Of a stretch of DNA of 64,000 nucleotides, positions 51,054 through 59,121 are shown piece by piece. The stretch is from Bifidobacterium angulatum DSM 20098 = JCM 7096 (GTDB taxonomy: Bacteria > Actinomycetota > Actinomycetes > Actinomycetales > Bifidobacteriaceae), in the NCBI RefSeq assembly GCF_001025155.1, contig NZ_AP012322.1, positions 1,054,001 to 1,118,000 on the forward strand, in the 5' to 3' direction. The notes under the pieces are model-generated. The model had not been told where the DNA came from, made no database searches, and saw nothing but the letters and a program-made list of their open reading frames with translations. Every line of letters begins with the position of its first letter. The stretch's first letter is position 1. Position numbers and translations under genes: made by a program.

Positions 51054-51728
51054 TCATTTGCCGTAGGAAACGATGGTCAGAGCCTGTTCGAAGGGCTTAT
51101 CCGTATCGAAATCGATATCGGTTATGGAACCGTTGGCGGGCCGTTCGTTCAGATCCAGGTCAGAACCCCCGAATCGATGACCAAGGCTGAGCAGCGTGTT
51201 GCCGTGGCTGATTTGCAGCACATCGTCACCGTCCTGCAAATCGGCATTGGAAGCAATCAATGCGAATCCTCCCACTACACGCTGCCAATACTCCGTATCG
51301 GATTCGGCGTCATGGAACGGGTCCGCATCCTTCAGCCAATCGCGTGTAGCCGCAAGACCATACCTACTCACGATCTCGTTGTAGGTCTTCACGCCGTGCG
51401 GTCCTCCCGCCGCATACCATGCCTGGCTCATGTCAACGCCCTCGAAGTACCCGTAGAACTGCTCGCGAAAATGCATGTCGCAGATCAACGCCGGACGCGA
51501 ATTGCCGGACTGCTCATTGATGTCGAGAATACGCTCGGCGGTCATTTGGGCACGTGTGGTGTCGGAACAGTAGGCCGCGGCGAACGTCATGCCCTTAAGC
51601 CGCTCCCCCGCCTTGACGGCGTCAGCCAAACCGGATTCGGTCAGCGGCGAATTCGACCAGCCCTGCAGCTTGTTATACCGATTAAAGAACGTCTGCCCAT
51701 GGCGAACCAAATGCAAGTGAAGAATCAT
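51054..51728 (-). CDS. Histidine phosphatase (phosphoglycerate mutase-like) family protein
   Basis: A 224-residue protein with the catalytic phosphohistidine motif LVRHGQTFFNRYNKLQGWSNSPLT near the N-terminus, CSDTTRAQMTAE, REQFYGYFEG and the second histidine in QISHGNTLLSL. It is a phosphatase or mutase on small phosphorylated substrates; which one is not clear. The start is uncertain: the ATG at 51728 has GGGAGG only one base away, and the ATG at 51737 lacks a site. Confidence 0.88.
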   Translation of the reverse strand: MILHLHLVRHGQTFFNRYNKLQGWSNSPLTESGLADAVKAGERLKGMTFAAAYCSDTTRAQMTAERILDINEQSGNSRPALICDMHFREQFYGYFEGVDMSQAWYAAGGPHGVKTYNEIVSRYGLAATRDWLKDADPFHDAESDTEYWQRVVGGFALIASNADLQDGDDVLQISHGNTLLSLGHRFGGSDLDLNERPANGSITDIDFDTDKPFEQALTIVSYGK

Positions 51729-51795
51729 GCCTCCCATGCTACCCGCATGCCGTTCTGACCGGCGTGTGGCGCATGGCAGCGGCCATACGGAACGC

Positions 51796-51825
51796 GAAAA
51801 CCCCGCGCCATAAGGCACGGGGTTC
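51796..51825 (-). terminator. Terminator downstream of rpsD
   Basis: Arms 51799-51809 and 51814-51824 with a 4-nt loop; the only imperfect pair is a G-U wobble on the minus strand (C-A on plus). The minus-strand transcript then reads TTTT (complement of 51797-51800). Probable intrinsic terminator of rpsD. Confidence 0.75.
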
Positions 51826-51870
51826 AAGCGGTATGTCCTTGACTGTAATGAATACAGAAGCGGGCCCGGA

Positions 51871-52497
51871 TCAGCGGGCGTAGAATTCGACCACGTACTG
51901 GATGTTCACCTGCGCCGGAACCTCTTCGGCTTCCGGCTTACGGGTCAGGGTGGCCTTCAGGGAGGCCAGGTTCACGTCGAGGTAACCCGGAACCGGCGGC
52001 AGAACGTCACGGTGGACGCCTTCGGCGGCGGCCTGGAACGGCTCCATGGTCTGGCTCTTGGCCTTGACCTGAATGGTCTGGCCGGGCTTGACGCGGTAGG
52101 ACGGGCGGTTCACAATGTTGCCGTCGACGAGGATGTGACGGTGCACCACGAACTGACGAGCCTGAGCGGTGGTACGGGCGAAACCTGCGCGCAGCACCAG
52201 GTTGTCGAGACGAACCTCGAGATCCTGGAGCATGGCGTTACCGGTCTGACCGGAAGTCTTGGTGCCCTTCTCGTACACTGCACGGAGCTGCTTCTCGGAC
52301 AGACCGTACTGTGCGCGCAGACGCTGCTTTTCACGCAGACGCACCGCGTAATCGGACTCGGTGCGGCGACGGGTGCGGCCGTGCTCGCCAGGAGCATACG
52401 GACGCTTTTCGAAAATGCGCTGAGCCTTCGGGGTCAGAGCAATGCCGAGGGCGCGGGAAAGACGCACCTGACGGCGAGAACGCTGAACGTTCGTCAT
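51871..52497 (-). CDS. rpsD: 30S ribosomal protein S4
   Basis: Primary 16S rRNA-binding protein that nucleates 30S assembly. The 208-residue protein has the S4 core RLDNLVLRAGFARTTAQARQFVVHRHILVDGNIVNRPSYRVKPG (read in parts), i.e. the S4 RNA-binding fold, and the N-terminal RKYAPGEHG-like KRPYAPGEHGRTRRR. It lacks the zinc-binding cysteines found in some S4 proteins. AAGGA precedes the ATG. It is encoded away from the alpha ribosomal operon, next to the alaS block as in other Actinobacteria. Confidence 0.98.
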   Translation of the reverse strand: MTNVQRSRRQVRLSRALGIALTPKAQRIFEKRPYAPGEHGRTRRRTESDYAVRLREKQRLRAQYGLSEKQLRAVYEKGTKTSGQTGNAMLQDLEVRLDNLVLRAGFARTTAQARQFVVHRHILVDGNIVNRPSYRVKPGQTIQVKAKSQTMEPFQAAAEGVHRDVLPPVPGYLDVNLASLKATLTRKPEAEEVPAQVNIQYVVEFYAR

Positions 52498-52690
52498 GAT
52501 AGTTAATCCTTCTGTCGTTATTTGAACGGAACGCCACTGCTTTCAGACGAAAGCCACGACGTTGAGCCAGGCCTCTCCAACGCTTCGTCGTGCGAACACG
52601 AGCGGTTCCTTGCGGAACCGTCGACCCGTTGATGGGCTAAGACTCCAGATGGTGCCACCTTTCGGCAGACACCAATCGACTAGCATACAC

Positions 52691-53467
52691 TTAGGGGCGG
52701 GACAGCACGCCGGCATCCATACGAAGCGTGTAGTCGGCATAGCCGAGCGCTTCCGGATCATGGGTGACCATAAGGATGGCCGTGCCCGCATCAGCCAGAC
52801 TACGGAACAATCTCATCACAATATCGGTGCTTTCCTGATCGAGGTCCCCGGTCGGCTCATCGGCGATCAGCAGACGCGGGCCATTCATCAGCGCACGCGC
52901 AATCGATACGCGCCGCATCTCGCCGCCGGAAAGCTCACGCGGATAGCTTCCCGCAAGATCCGCAACACCGAGACGCTCAAGCAACGCCATTGCCCGCTCG
53001 TTCAACGGGTCGACGACGACGCCTTCCCCACCTTGCCCGCCCTCGATCTTCCCATCGGCGATAGAGGCGCCAGAGGCGGTATCGAAGGACTGCCGCCGCC
53101 GCGAATCGGCGAACAGGGTGGCGGGCAGCACCACATTATCGAGCACGGTGAGATTGGACAGCAAGGTCTGACTTTGCATAACGAAACCAATGACCCGGTT
53201 CCTTGTTCCTGACAACGTAGCGTCATCCATTGCGCCAATGTCACAGCCGTCCACCCGTACAACCCCGGATGTAGGCCGTGTCAGTCCCGCAATCATGGTG
53301 ATCAACGTGCTCTTGCCGTTCCCCGATCTGCCGACGATGGCAACGAAATCGCCTTCGTCCATAACCAGATCAACATGGCTTACGGCATCGAACTCCCTGC
53401 CACGACGGCGAAAACGCTTGGTGAGATCATCAACGACCAACAGATGGTCCGACTGATCATGGTTCAT
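52691..53467 (-). CDS. ABC transporter ATP-binding protein (LolD/MacB type) of a DUF4418-linked system
   Basis: ATPase of 258 residues with Walker A GRSGNGKST (46-54), Q-loop in VMQSQTLL, signature LSGGE (179-183) and Walker B LLIADEPTGD (199-208), all of the LolD/MacB class. A hydrophilic insertion of about 35 residues (121-155, Gly/Asp/Glu-rich) interrupts the region between Q-loop and signature. It starts one base after the permease stop with AAGGG upstream, so it energises that permease. MacB-class systems usually do mechanical work on envelope substrates rather than channel-type transport. Confidence 0.9.
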   Translation of the reverse strand: MNHDQSDHLLVVDDLTKRFRRRGREFDAVSHVDLVMDEGDFVAIVGRSGNGKSTLITMIAGLTRPTSGVVRVDGCDIGAMDDATLSGTRNRVIGFVMQSQTLLSNLTVLDNVVLPATLFADSRRRQSFDTASGASIADGKIEGGQGGEGVVVDPLNERAMALLERLGVADLAGSYPRELSGGEMRRVSIARALMNGPRLLIADEPTGDLDQESTDIVMRLFRSLADAGTAILMVTHDPEALGYADYTLRMDAGVLSRP

Positions 53468-53468
53468 A

Positions 53469-54692
53469 TCACTGCCCTTCTCGAAGAGTCAAATACGCCT
53501 CAGGCCTGGCAAGCTTGCGCATGACCATCATGGACGCAGCCACACAGACGATTACCGAGCAGGCAATCGAAACCACAACCAAACCGATGACGTTCAAAGG
53601 GGATGTCTGTAGATAGGGCAGCTGCAACTGCCTGCCTATCAAGGAGCTGAAGGGGAATACGATCAAGGAGGCCAATGCCACGCCGACGACGCTCCCCGCA
53701 AGCGAGATGATAACCGCCTCCCTAACGATCACCCCGCGCAACATGCGCCGGGTCGCGCCCATGATGCGCAACGATGCGAATTCACGTTTCCTCTCATTCA
53801 CCGATGCGATGAACACCGCAAGCAGCACAATGACGCCCATAGCCCACAATACGGCGATGAATACCGCGGTATACCCCACCAGCGAGCCAAGCGACGCCTT
53901 GGTGGAAGCGGTGATGCCCCCAGGATAGACGAAACCAAGCTTGCCATATGAGGGATCAAGCTTGGTGATCGACTTGGCCACAATATGCGGATCATAGCCG
54001 TCCGCGACCTTGATCAGCACCGCGGAAACGGCCTTGTTCGCATACTCGGCCGGCATAACGCGGTGCGACACCTGCGCCGAAGCTTCAACCATCTGCGGCA
54101 CGGTGGCCCGGTTGATGAACACGGAATTGTCGAGGCTGGTTCCGGTGCTGGCAAGCTGGGCAACCACGGGCCAGGAGCGTCCATACAATTCGATGGTGCC
54201 GTCCGCGGATACATTCACACCGGCGCCCGCTACGATCTGGCCGTTCTTCACATTGCCGTCAAATTGGGAGGACAACCACGGTTGGATAACGAAATCGGTG
54301 CCGGGATCATAGCCGATGATCTGCAGCTTCGATGAGCAGCACGACGCCGCCAAAGACGAGATATACACCTGCTCGGTGGATTGTGCGACACCGTCGGCCT
54401 TGGCGATTGCGGAGGCAACGTCACGAGTGAAATAGAACGTGCCCGGCGAGCCACTGGTCAGCAACGCCTCGGCCTGTTGGGCGCTGTTCTGCGGCACCAC
54501 CATAAGATCGGCACCGAGGCGGCGTTCCATGCTACGCATACCGTTATCGAGATTAAGACTCAGCAGCGAACCAGCGAACAACGCCAGACTAAGGAGCATT
54601 ACCACAATGCCCAGCGCAGCAGTACGCAATGGTTTTCTTCTGAGGTTCTCCCCCGGCAGGGAGCGAAGCGTGATATGAGATTCCATAATCAT
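53469..54692 (-). CDS. FtsX-like ABC permease with external Cys-Cys motif
   Basis: A 407-residue MacB/FtsX-type permease: membrane helix at about 24-46, a large extracytoplasmic domain (47-270) and three C-terminal helices with SVNERKREFASLRIMGATRRMLRGVIVREA, the conserved FtsX loop (read in parts). The external domain has vicinal cysteines C118-C119 (LAASCCSSKLQIIGYDP). Start ATG 54692 overlaps the DUF4418 stop as ATGA. The Cys pair plus Cys/Met/His motifs in the neighbour suggest a metal, heme or thiol substrate (inference). Confidence 0.88.
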   Translation of the reverse strand: MIMESHITLRSLPGENLRRKPLRTAALGIVVMLLSLALFAGSLLSLNLDNGMRSMERRLGADLMVVPQNSAQQAEALLTSGSPGTFYFTRDVASAIAKADGVAQSTEQVYISSLAASCCSSKLQIIGYDPGTDFVIQPWLSSQFDGNVKNGQIVAGAGVNVSADGTIELYGRSWPVVAQLASTGTSLDNSVFINRATVPQMVEASAQVSHRVMPAEYANKAVSAVLIKVADGYDPHIVAKSITKLDPSYGKLGFVYPGGITASTKASLGSLVGYTAVFIAVLWAMGVIVLLAVFIASVNERKREFASLRIMGATRRMLRGVIVREAVIISLAGSVVGVALASLIVFPFSSLIGRQLQLPYLQTSPLNVIGLVVVSIACSVIVCVAASMMVMRKLARPEAYLTLREGQ

Positions 54693-55084
54693 GCCGTCTT
54701 CGAGCGCGATTCGATCCACACGGCGGTGACCGCGCACACGAGAGCGAGCACGCCTAGCACGGTGAGCGTGGGAAGCATGACCATACGGCAGTGCATCATC
54801 TGCCCCTTGCAGATGCCAATCAGCGCATACGGCACAGCAAGCAGCAGCAAGGCGTCCAACGCAACGGCGATGTTAATGCCGACACGCACCGGCCGGGACA
54901 CAAAAAACGAGATAATGCCGAGCAGCGCGATGACGATGCCGATACCGGTGGCGGCTTGCTGGGAATAGTGACATGCGCCGAGCATACTATGACCGGTGCA
55001 TGCGTGGGCGAAGGTCTGCGGGGCAATGGCAATTATGACGCCAAGCGCAACCGATGGAAGGGATGCAAATATCGTATTCTTCAT
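54689..55084 (-). CDS. DUF4418-family four-helix membrane protein
   Basis: A 131-residue membrane protein with about four hydrophobic segments. Two extramembrane stretches are rich in Cys, His and Met: C29-x2-H32-x-M34-x3-C38-H39 (ACTGHSMLGACHY) after the first helix, and C92-x3-M96-M97-H98-C99-x-M101 (ICKGQMMHCRMVM) after the third. These match the DUF4418 pattern and could bind Cu(I) or another soft metal, or form disulfides. It is the first gene of a tightly coupled trio with an FtsX-type permease and ATPase. A plausible promoter lies at 55139-55167. No function is established to my knowledge. Confidence 0.82.
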   Translation of the reverse strand: MKNTIFASLPSVALGVIIAIAPQTFAHACTGHSMLGACHYSQQAATGIGIVIALLGIISFFVSRPVRVGINIAVALDALLLLAVPYALIGICKGQMMHCRMVMLPTLTVLGVLALVCAVTAVWIESRSKTA

Positions 55085-55101
55085 GAGACTCTCTCTGATC
55101 G

Positions 55102-55120
55102 ACCCGCCGCTTGGGCGGGT
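55102..55120 (-). other. Hairpin just upstream of the DUF4418 gene
   Basis: Arms 55102-55108 and 55114-55120 (7 GC-rich bp, 5-nt loop) lie in the predicted leader, 18 bases before the start codon. It could end the upstream exporter transcript or influence translation of the trio. Confidence 0.45.
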
Positions 55121-55138
55121 TATCTGCAGTACCGCCCC

Positions 55139-55167
55139 ATTATGAGCGGCATATTCACGAAAAACAA
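55139..55167 (-). promoter_or_regulatory. Candidate promoter of the DUF4418-ABC operon
   Basis: On the minus strand TTGTTT (55162-55167) and CATAAT (55139-55144) are spaced by 17 bases, a sigma70-like arrangement 55-60 bases before the DUF4418 start. Confidence 0.5.
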
Positions 55168-55294
55168 GACTTGACTTTTACCGATGTCTACGATATCGCG
55201 TAGCCCACGCGGGCCGCTCGCGTTCCTCGGCCATCCAGGATATGCGTTCCCAAGGTATGTATTTGATAATGCGACAATCACGCCCCGAGACCGG

Positions 55295-57085
55295 CTACTC
55301 GGCTTTGATCATGGCATACTGCGATTCGTACAGCCGCCAGTACGCGCCTTTCCTGGCCAACAGCTCGGCGTGACTACCCTGCTCGACGATGCGCCCATGG
55401 TCGATATAGCAGATTTCGTCCGCATTCTCGATGGTGGATAGACGATGCGCGATGATGAAACTCGTGCGTCCCTTGAGCAGATGGTTCAGACCGGCCTGCA
55501 ACGCCTCTTCGGTACGCGTGTCGATATTCGACGTGGCTTCGTCGAGAATCAGAATGCGCGGATCGGCAAGCAGCACTCGCGCGAAGGCGATCAGCTGCCG
55601 CTGCCCGGCGGATAGCGTGGAACCCCGCTCCTGGACCACCGTATCGTAGCCGTCCGGCAGATCTATGATGAACTCATGCGCGTGCACCGCCCGTGCCGCC
55701 GCCATGATCTCCTCGTCGGTGGCGTCGAGCCTACCGTAGCGGATGTTCTCGCGCACGGTGCCGGAGAAGATGAACGTGTCCTGCAGCATGACGCCCATCT
55801 GACGGCGCAGGCTTTCAAGCGTCACATCACGCACGTCATGGCCGTCGATGGCGACGGACCCCTCAGCCACATCATAGAAACGCGACAGCAGATTGATGAT
55901 CGTGGTTTTCCCGGCTCCGGTCGGGCCGACCAACGCAATCGTCTTGCCTGGATCGACATGCAGATCGACCGCATTCAGAATGTTCCGACCATCGGGCTCG
56001 TAGCGGAATACGACATCGTTGAAATCGACACGCCCCTCGATCTGCGGAAGGTCGATGGCGCCCGGCGCGTTTCTGATCGCCGGTTCGACGTCAAGAGTCT
56101 CGAAAATACGTTCAAGATACGCGGAGCATGTGATGAGCTGGTTGTAGAAATTGCCGATGCTGATCACCGGATTCCAGAAATTGTTCGCGTAGCCGACAAA
56201 GGCGATAAGCACGCCGGTGGTCACATTCACCGCGCCGAACCCGGTGACGCCCACATAGTAGATCAGCGCGATGGTCATTACGGAAATGGTCTGGATGCCC
56301 GGCCACATCAGCGTCTGGACATGCACAGCCCTCATCCAGGCCGACCGCACTTCGTTCTGCTGCTCCTGGAAGGTCCTGAACTGTTCGGCCTCCCTCGCGA
56401 AGGCCTGCGTGGTCTTCACACCGGCGATCGACTCATGGATATACGCATTGAGATTGCTCTGCTTATTGGACAGCGCCTGATAGGCGCGACGTTGGAAATG
56501 CTGCAGTACCAGCACCCAGACAATCAGCAGCGGGAACAGCGCGAGGCTGAACAGGGCAAGCCGCCAATCGACCACGAACATCACCACCATCGTGATGAGG
56601 AAGGTGAACACGTCGGAAATCACATTGATCAGGCCAGAGCTCAGCGTATCCGACAAGGTGTTCACATAGTTGACCACACGGATGAGGATCTTGCCGTGCG
56701 GTCGCGAATCGAAGTAGCTGAACGGCAGGGTCTGGATATGCGTGAACAGGTCGCGGCGCATGTCTTTGAGCATAAGCTGGCCGACGCGCGTGATCTCCAC
56801 GGTACGGTAGCGCAGGCCGAACTCGTAGATGACGATCAGCACGCCCATCGCCACGACAAGCAGGCTCAACGTCCGCAGATCCTTATGCGGTATCACCTCG
56901 TCGACCACGATTTTGGTCAGATACGGCACCGCCACGGCGATGCAGCTCATCATCACGATGACACACAGAATACGGACGATTCTGGCTAGATATGGCTTCA
57001 GATAGACGCCGATGCGCAGGATATCGTGAAGGTTGATTCTCTCATCAAGCTCCTCGTCGTCACGGTAGGTGTTGCGTTGCGCCAT
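55295..57085 (-). CDS. Heterodimeric ABC exporter, subunit B (canonical Walker B)
   Basis: A 596-residue half-transporter with six membrane helices and one nucleotide-binding domain: Walker A GPTGAGKTT, signature variant LSAGQ (usual LSGGQ) and Walker B ILILDEATSNID with the catalytic glutamate. GAGGAT precedes the ATG at 57085. It follows subunit A after 9 bases. The signature change matches a degenerate site formed with subunit A, so the two very likely form one exporter (drug, lipid or peptide; substrate unknown). Confidence 0.93.
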   Translation of the reverse strand: MAQRNTYRDDEELDERINLHDILRIGVYLKPYLARIVRILCVIVMMSCIAVAVPYLTKIVVDEVIPHKDLRTLSLLVVAMGVLIVIYEFGLRYRTVEITRVGQLMLKDMRRDLFTHIQTLPFSYFDSRPHGKILIRVVNYVNTLSDTLSSGLINVISDVFTFLITMVVMFVVDWRLALFSLALFPLLIVWVLVLQHFQRRAYQALSNKQSNLNAYIHESIAGVKTTQAFAREAEQFRTFQEQQNEVRSAWMRAVHVQTLMWPGIQTISVMTIALIYYVGVTGFGAVNVTTGVLIAFVGYANNFWNPVISIGNFYNQLITCSAYLERIFETLDVEPAIRNAPGAIDLPQIEGRVDFNDVVFRYEPDGRNILNAVDLHVDPGKTIALVGPTGAGKTTIINLLSRFYDVAEGSVAIDGHDVRDVTLESLRRQMGVMLQDTFIFSGTVRENIRYGRLDATDEEIMAAARAVHAHEFIIDLPDGYDTVVQERGSTLSAGQRQLIAFARVLLADPRILILDEATSNIDTRTEEALQAGLNHLLKGRTSFIIAHRLSTIENADEICYIDHGRIVEQGSHAELLARKGAYWRLYESQYAMIKAE

Positions 57086-57094
57086 GATAATCCT

Positions 57095-58948
57095 CTATTC
57101 CTCAAACCCCTGGAGTGCGCCGGTACCCAATCCCAACTGCTTACGGTAGATCTCCCAGTAGCGCCCATGAGCCGCGACCAGCTCATCATGCGACCCGCGT
57201 TCGACGATACGGCCATGTTCAAGCACCACGATCAGATCGGAATCCTTGATCGAGGAAATGCGATGCGCAATGGTGACGATGGTTTTGCTGCCATCCAGCT
57301 CACGCAGATGGCGCTGGATCTCCGCTTCGGTCTGCATGTCCACCGCGCTGGTGGTGTCGTCCATGATGAGGATCGACGGATCATCGGCTAGGGCGCGCGC
57401 CAGACTCAGACGCTGCTTCTGCCCGCCTGACAGGCCGACACCACGTTCGCCGACGATGGTGTCATAGCCTTCCGGCAGGGTACGGATGAATCCGTCGGCA
57501 CCGGCGATGGTGGCCATGCGACGAATATACCGTTCATCGTGTTCACGCTGGATATCCGCTCCGAAGCCGATATTGCTGCCGATGGTATCGGAGAACAGGA
57601 ACGTGTCCTGCGCGACGATGCAGACCTGCGATCGTAGCGTGGAAAGAGGCCAGTCGTGCGCGTCGATGCCGTCGATACGCACGCGACCGGCTGTGGGGTC
57701 GTAAAAACGGCAGATGAGGTTGACCAGCGTTGATTTGCCTGAGCCCGTCTCCCCCAGAATGCCAAGCTTGGCACCAGCCGGAATATGAAAGTCGATATCT
57801 TCGAGAACCGGCGTGCCCGGATCGTCGGGGAAGGCAAAATCGACATGCTCGAAATCGATGGCGCCTTTGATACGCCCCTCCGCAACGGTACACGTACCAG
57901 ACGCTTGCACAACGGGGCAATCCCCGTGTTCGGCTTGTGCCCCGCCGCCGGGACGTTCCTGAATGCGCGATTGCGTGGTAAGCAGTTTGCGTATCTTGAT
58001 GCAGGATGCGTTGAAACGCTGCCAGTCATTGGTCAGCCAGCCGGATTGGCGCACCGGACTGTCGATCATCCACAGATACGAGTTGAACGTGACCAGATTG
58101 CCAAGGGTCATATGACCGTTGATGACAAGGAAGCCGCCCAGACCAAGGGTGATGAGCTGCAGGGAGAATCCCAGTCCGTCAAGCCACGGCATGTATTTAC
58201 GGCTGTTGTACGCCTGATCCATGTTCCGACGCATGTAGTCGTCATTGTGCTCGTCGAATTTTCCGGTCTCGTATTCCTCGCGTACGAATGCCTTGACGAC
58301 GCGGTTGCCTTCGATGTTCTCCTCGACCATCGAATTCATCGAAGCGAGAGAGTTGCGGATGGCGAAGAACAACGGGCGCCCATGCACCGAAAGCCCGCGG
58401 GTAAGCAGAAAGATGAACGGCGTGACACAGGCCAGGGCGAGAGCCAGACGCCAGTCGATGGTAACCATCATGGCAAGCGCACCCACGAACATGACCACGC
58501 AATCGGTCGCCTGAAGACTCACCCAGCTCAGTGCATGACGGATGGCATCGGTGTCCGAGGTCATACGACTCATTATGTCGCCGGTGCGCGTGTGATTGAA
58601 ATAGGTGAAGTCGAGCTCATGCAACTTCTCGTATTCGTCGCACACCAAACGGTAGATGGAATTCTGCCCGAACCGTTCCATCCACATCTGGCAGCCGTAT
58701 CGGGAGCCCACACGCACGATGGTAAAAACGATCATCATCATGCAGAGTCTGGTCAGTTCGTTCGCATGCCCCTGCATGATCACGCGGTCGACGATGGCCC
58801 CGGACAGCAGCGGAATGACAAGCGCCATGGTGTTGTTGATGCAGAACATCACTATCGCACCGACGACACGGGGAAGGTCCGGCCTGCAATACGGCAGTAT
58901 CCATCGCAGATTGCCTGCATCGGCATTTCGCTTCGGGTCTACATACAT
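57095..58948 (-). CDS. Heterodimeric ABC exporter, subunit A (degenerate Walker B)
   Basis: A 617-residue half-transporter: six membrane helices (about 27-300), then an NBD with Walker A GETGSGKST (399-407), Q447, LSGGQ (506-510) and Walker B ILIMDD, where D531 replaces the catalytic glutamate. Between the two domains there is an extra hydrophilic linker (about 328-360) with C344 and C353 (DCPVVQASGTC). First gene of the exporter pair; pcrA lies upstream beyond a possible hairpin. Confidence 0.93.
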   Translation of the reverse strand: MYVDPKRNADAGNLRWILPYCRPDLPRVVGAIVMFCINNTMALVIPLLSGAIVDRVIMQGHANELTRLCMMMIVFTIVRVGSRYGCQMWMERFGQNSIYRLVCDEYEKLHELDFTYFNHTRTGDIMSRMTSDTDAIRHALSWVSLQATDCVVMFVGALAMMVTIDWRLALALACVTPFIFLLTRGLSVHGRPLFFAIRNSLASMNSMVEENIEGNRVVKAFVREEYETGKFDEHNDDYMRRNMDQAYNSRKYMPWLDGLGFSLQLITLGLGGFLVINGHMTLGNLVTFNSYLWMIDSPVRQSGWLTNDWQRFNASCIKIRKLLTTQSRIQERPGGGAQAEHGDCPVVQASGTCTVAEGRIKGAIDFEHVDFAFPDDPGTPVLEDIDFHIPAGAKLGILGETGSGKSTLVNLICRFYDPTAGRVRIDGIDAHDWPLSTLRSQVCIVAQDTFLFSDTIGSNIGFGADIQREHDERYIRRMATIAGADGFIRTLPEGYDTIVGERGVGLSGGQKQRLSLARALADDPSILIMDDTTSAVDMQTEAEIQRHLRELDGSKTIVTIAHRISSIKDSDLIVVLEHGRIVERGSHDELVAAHGRYWEIYRKQLGLGTGALQGFEE

Positions 58949-59057
58949 GGGAGCCCATCCCTCTTTCCCCTACGTAAAACGATTCGACATGATCCTAGTC
59001 TTCATAGTCCGACAATGCGGGACGCATAGCAGAACAGACAGGCGGGAACCGGCATCG

Positions 59058-59089
59058 CCAAGGGCGGCCACATGACGAACCGTCCTTGG
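59058..59089 (-). terminator. Possible terminator hairpin after pcrA
   Basis: Arms 59058-59067 and 59080-59089 (10 bp with one imperfect pair, G-U on plus-strand RNA) around a 12-nt loop in the 173-base gap between pcrA and the exporter. Weak evidence. Confidence 0.4.
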
Positions 59090-59121
59090 AATCCGCGCGT
59101 TACGACGATGCGAATCGCGGC

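Noticed and set aside
52603..52620. Hairpin with 7-bp arms between rpsD and the ABC ATPase as a ribosomal-protein autoregulatory site
   Set aside because: Short stem with a 4-nt loop and no resemblance to an S4 target that I can recognise; position fits equally a weak terminator of the ABC operon.
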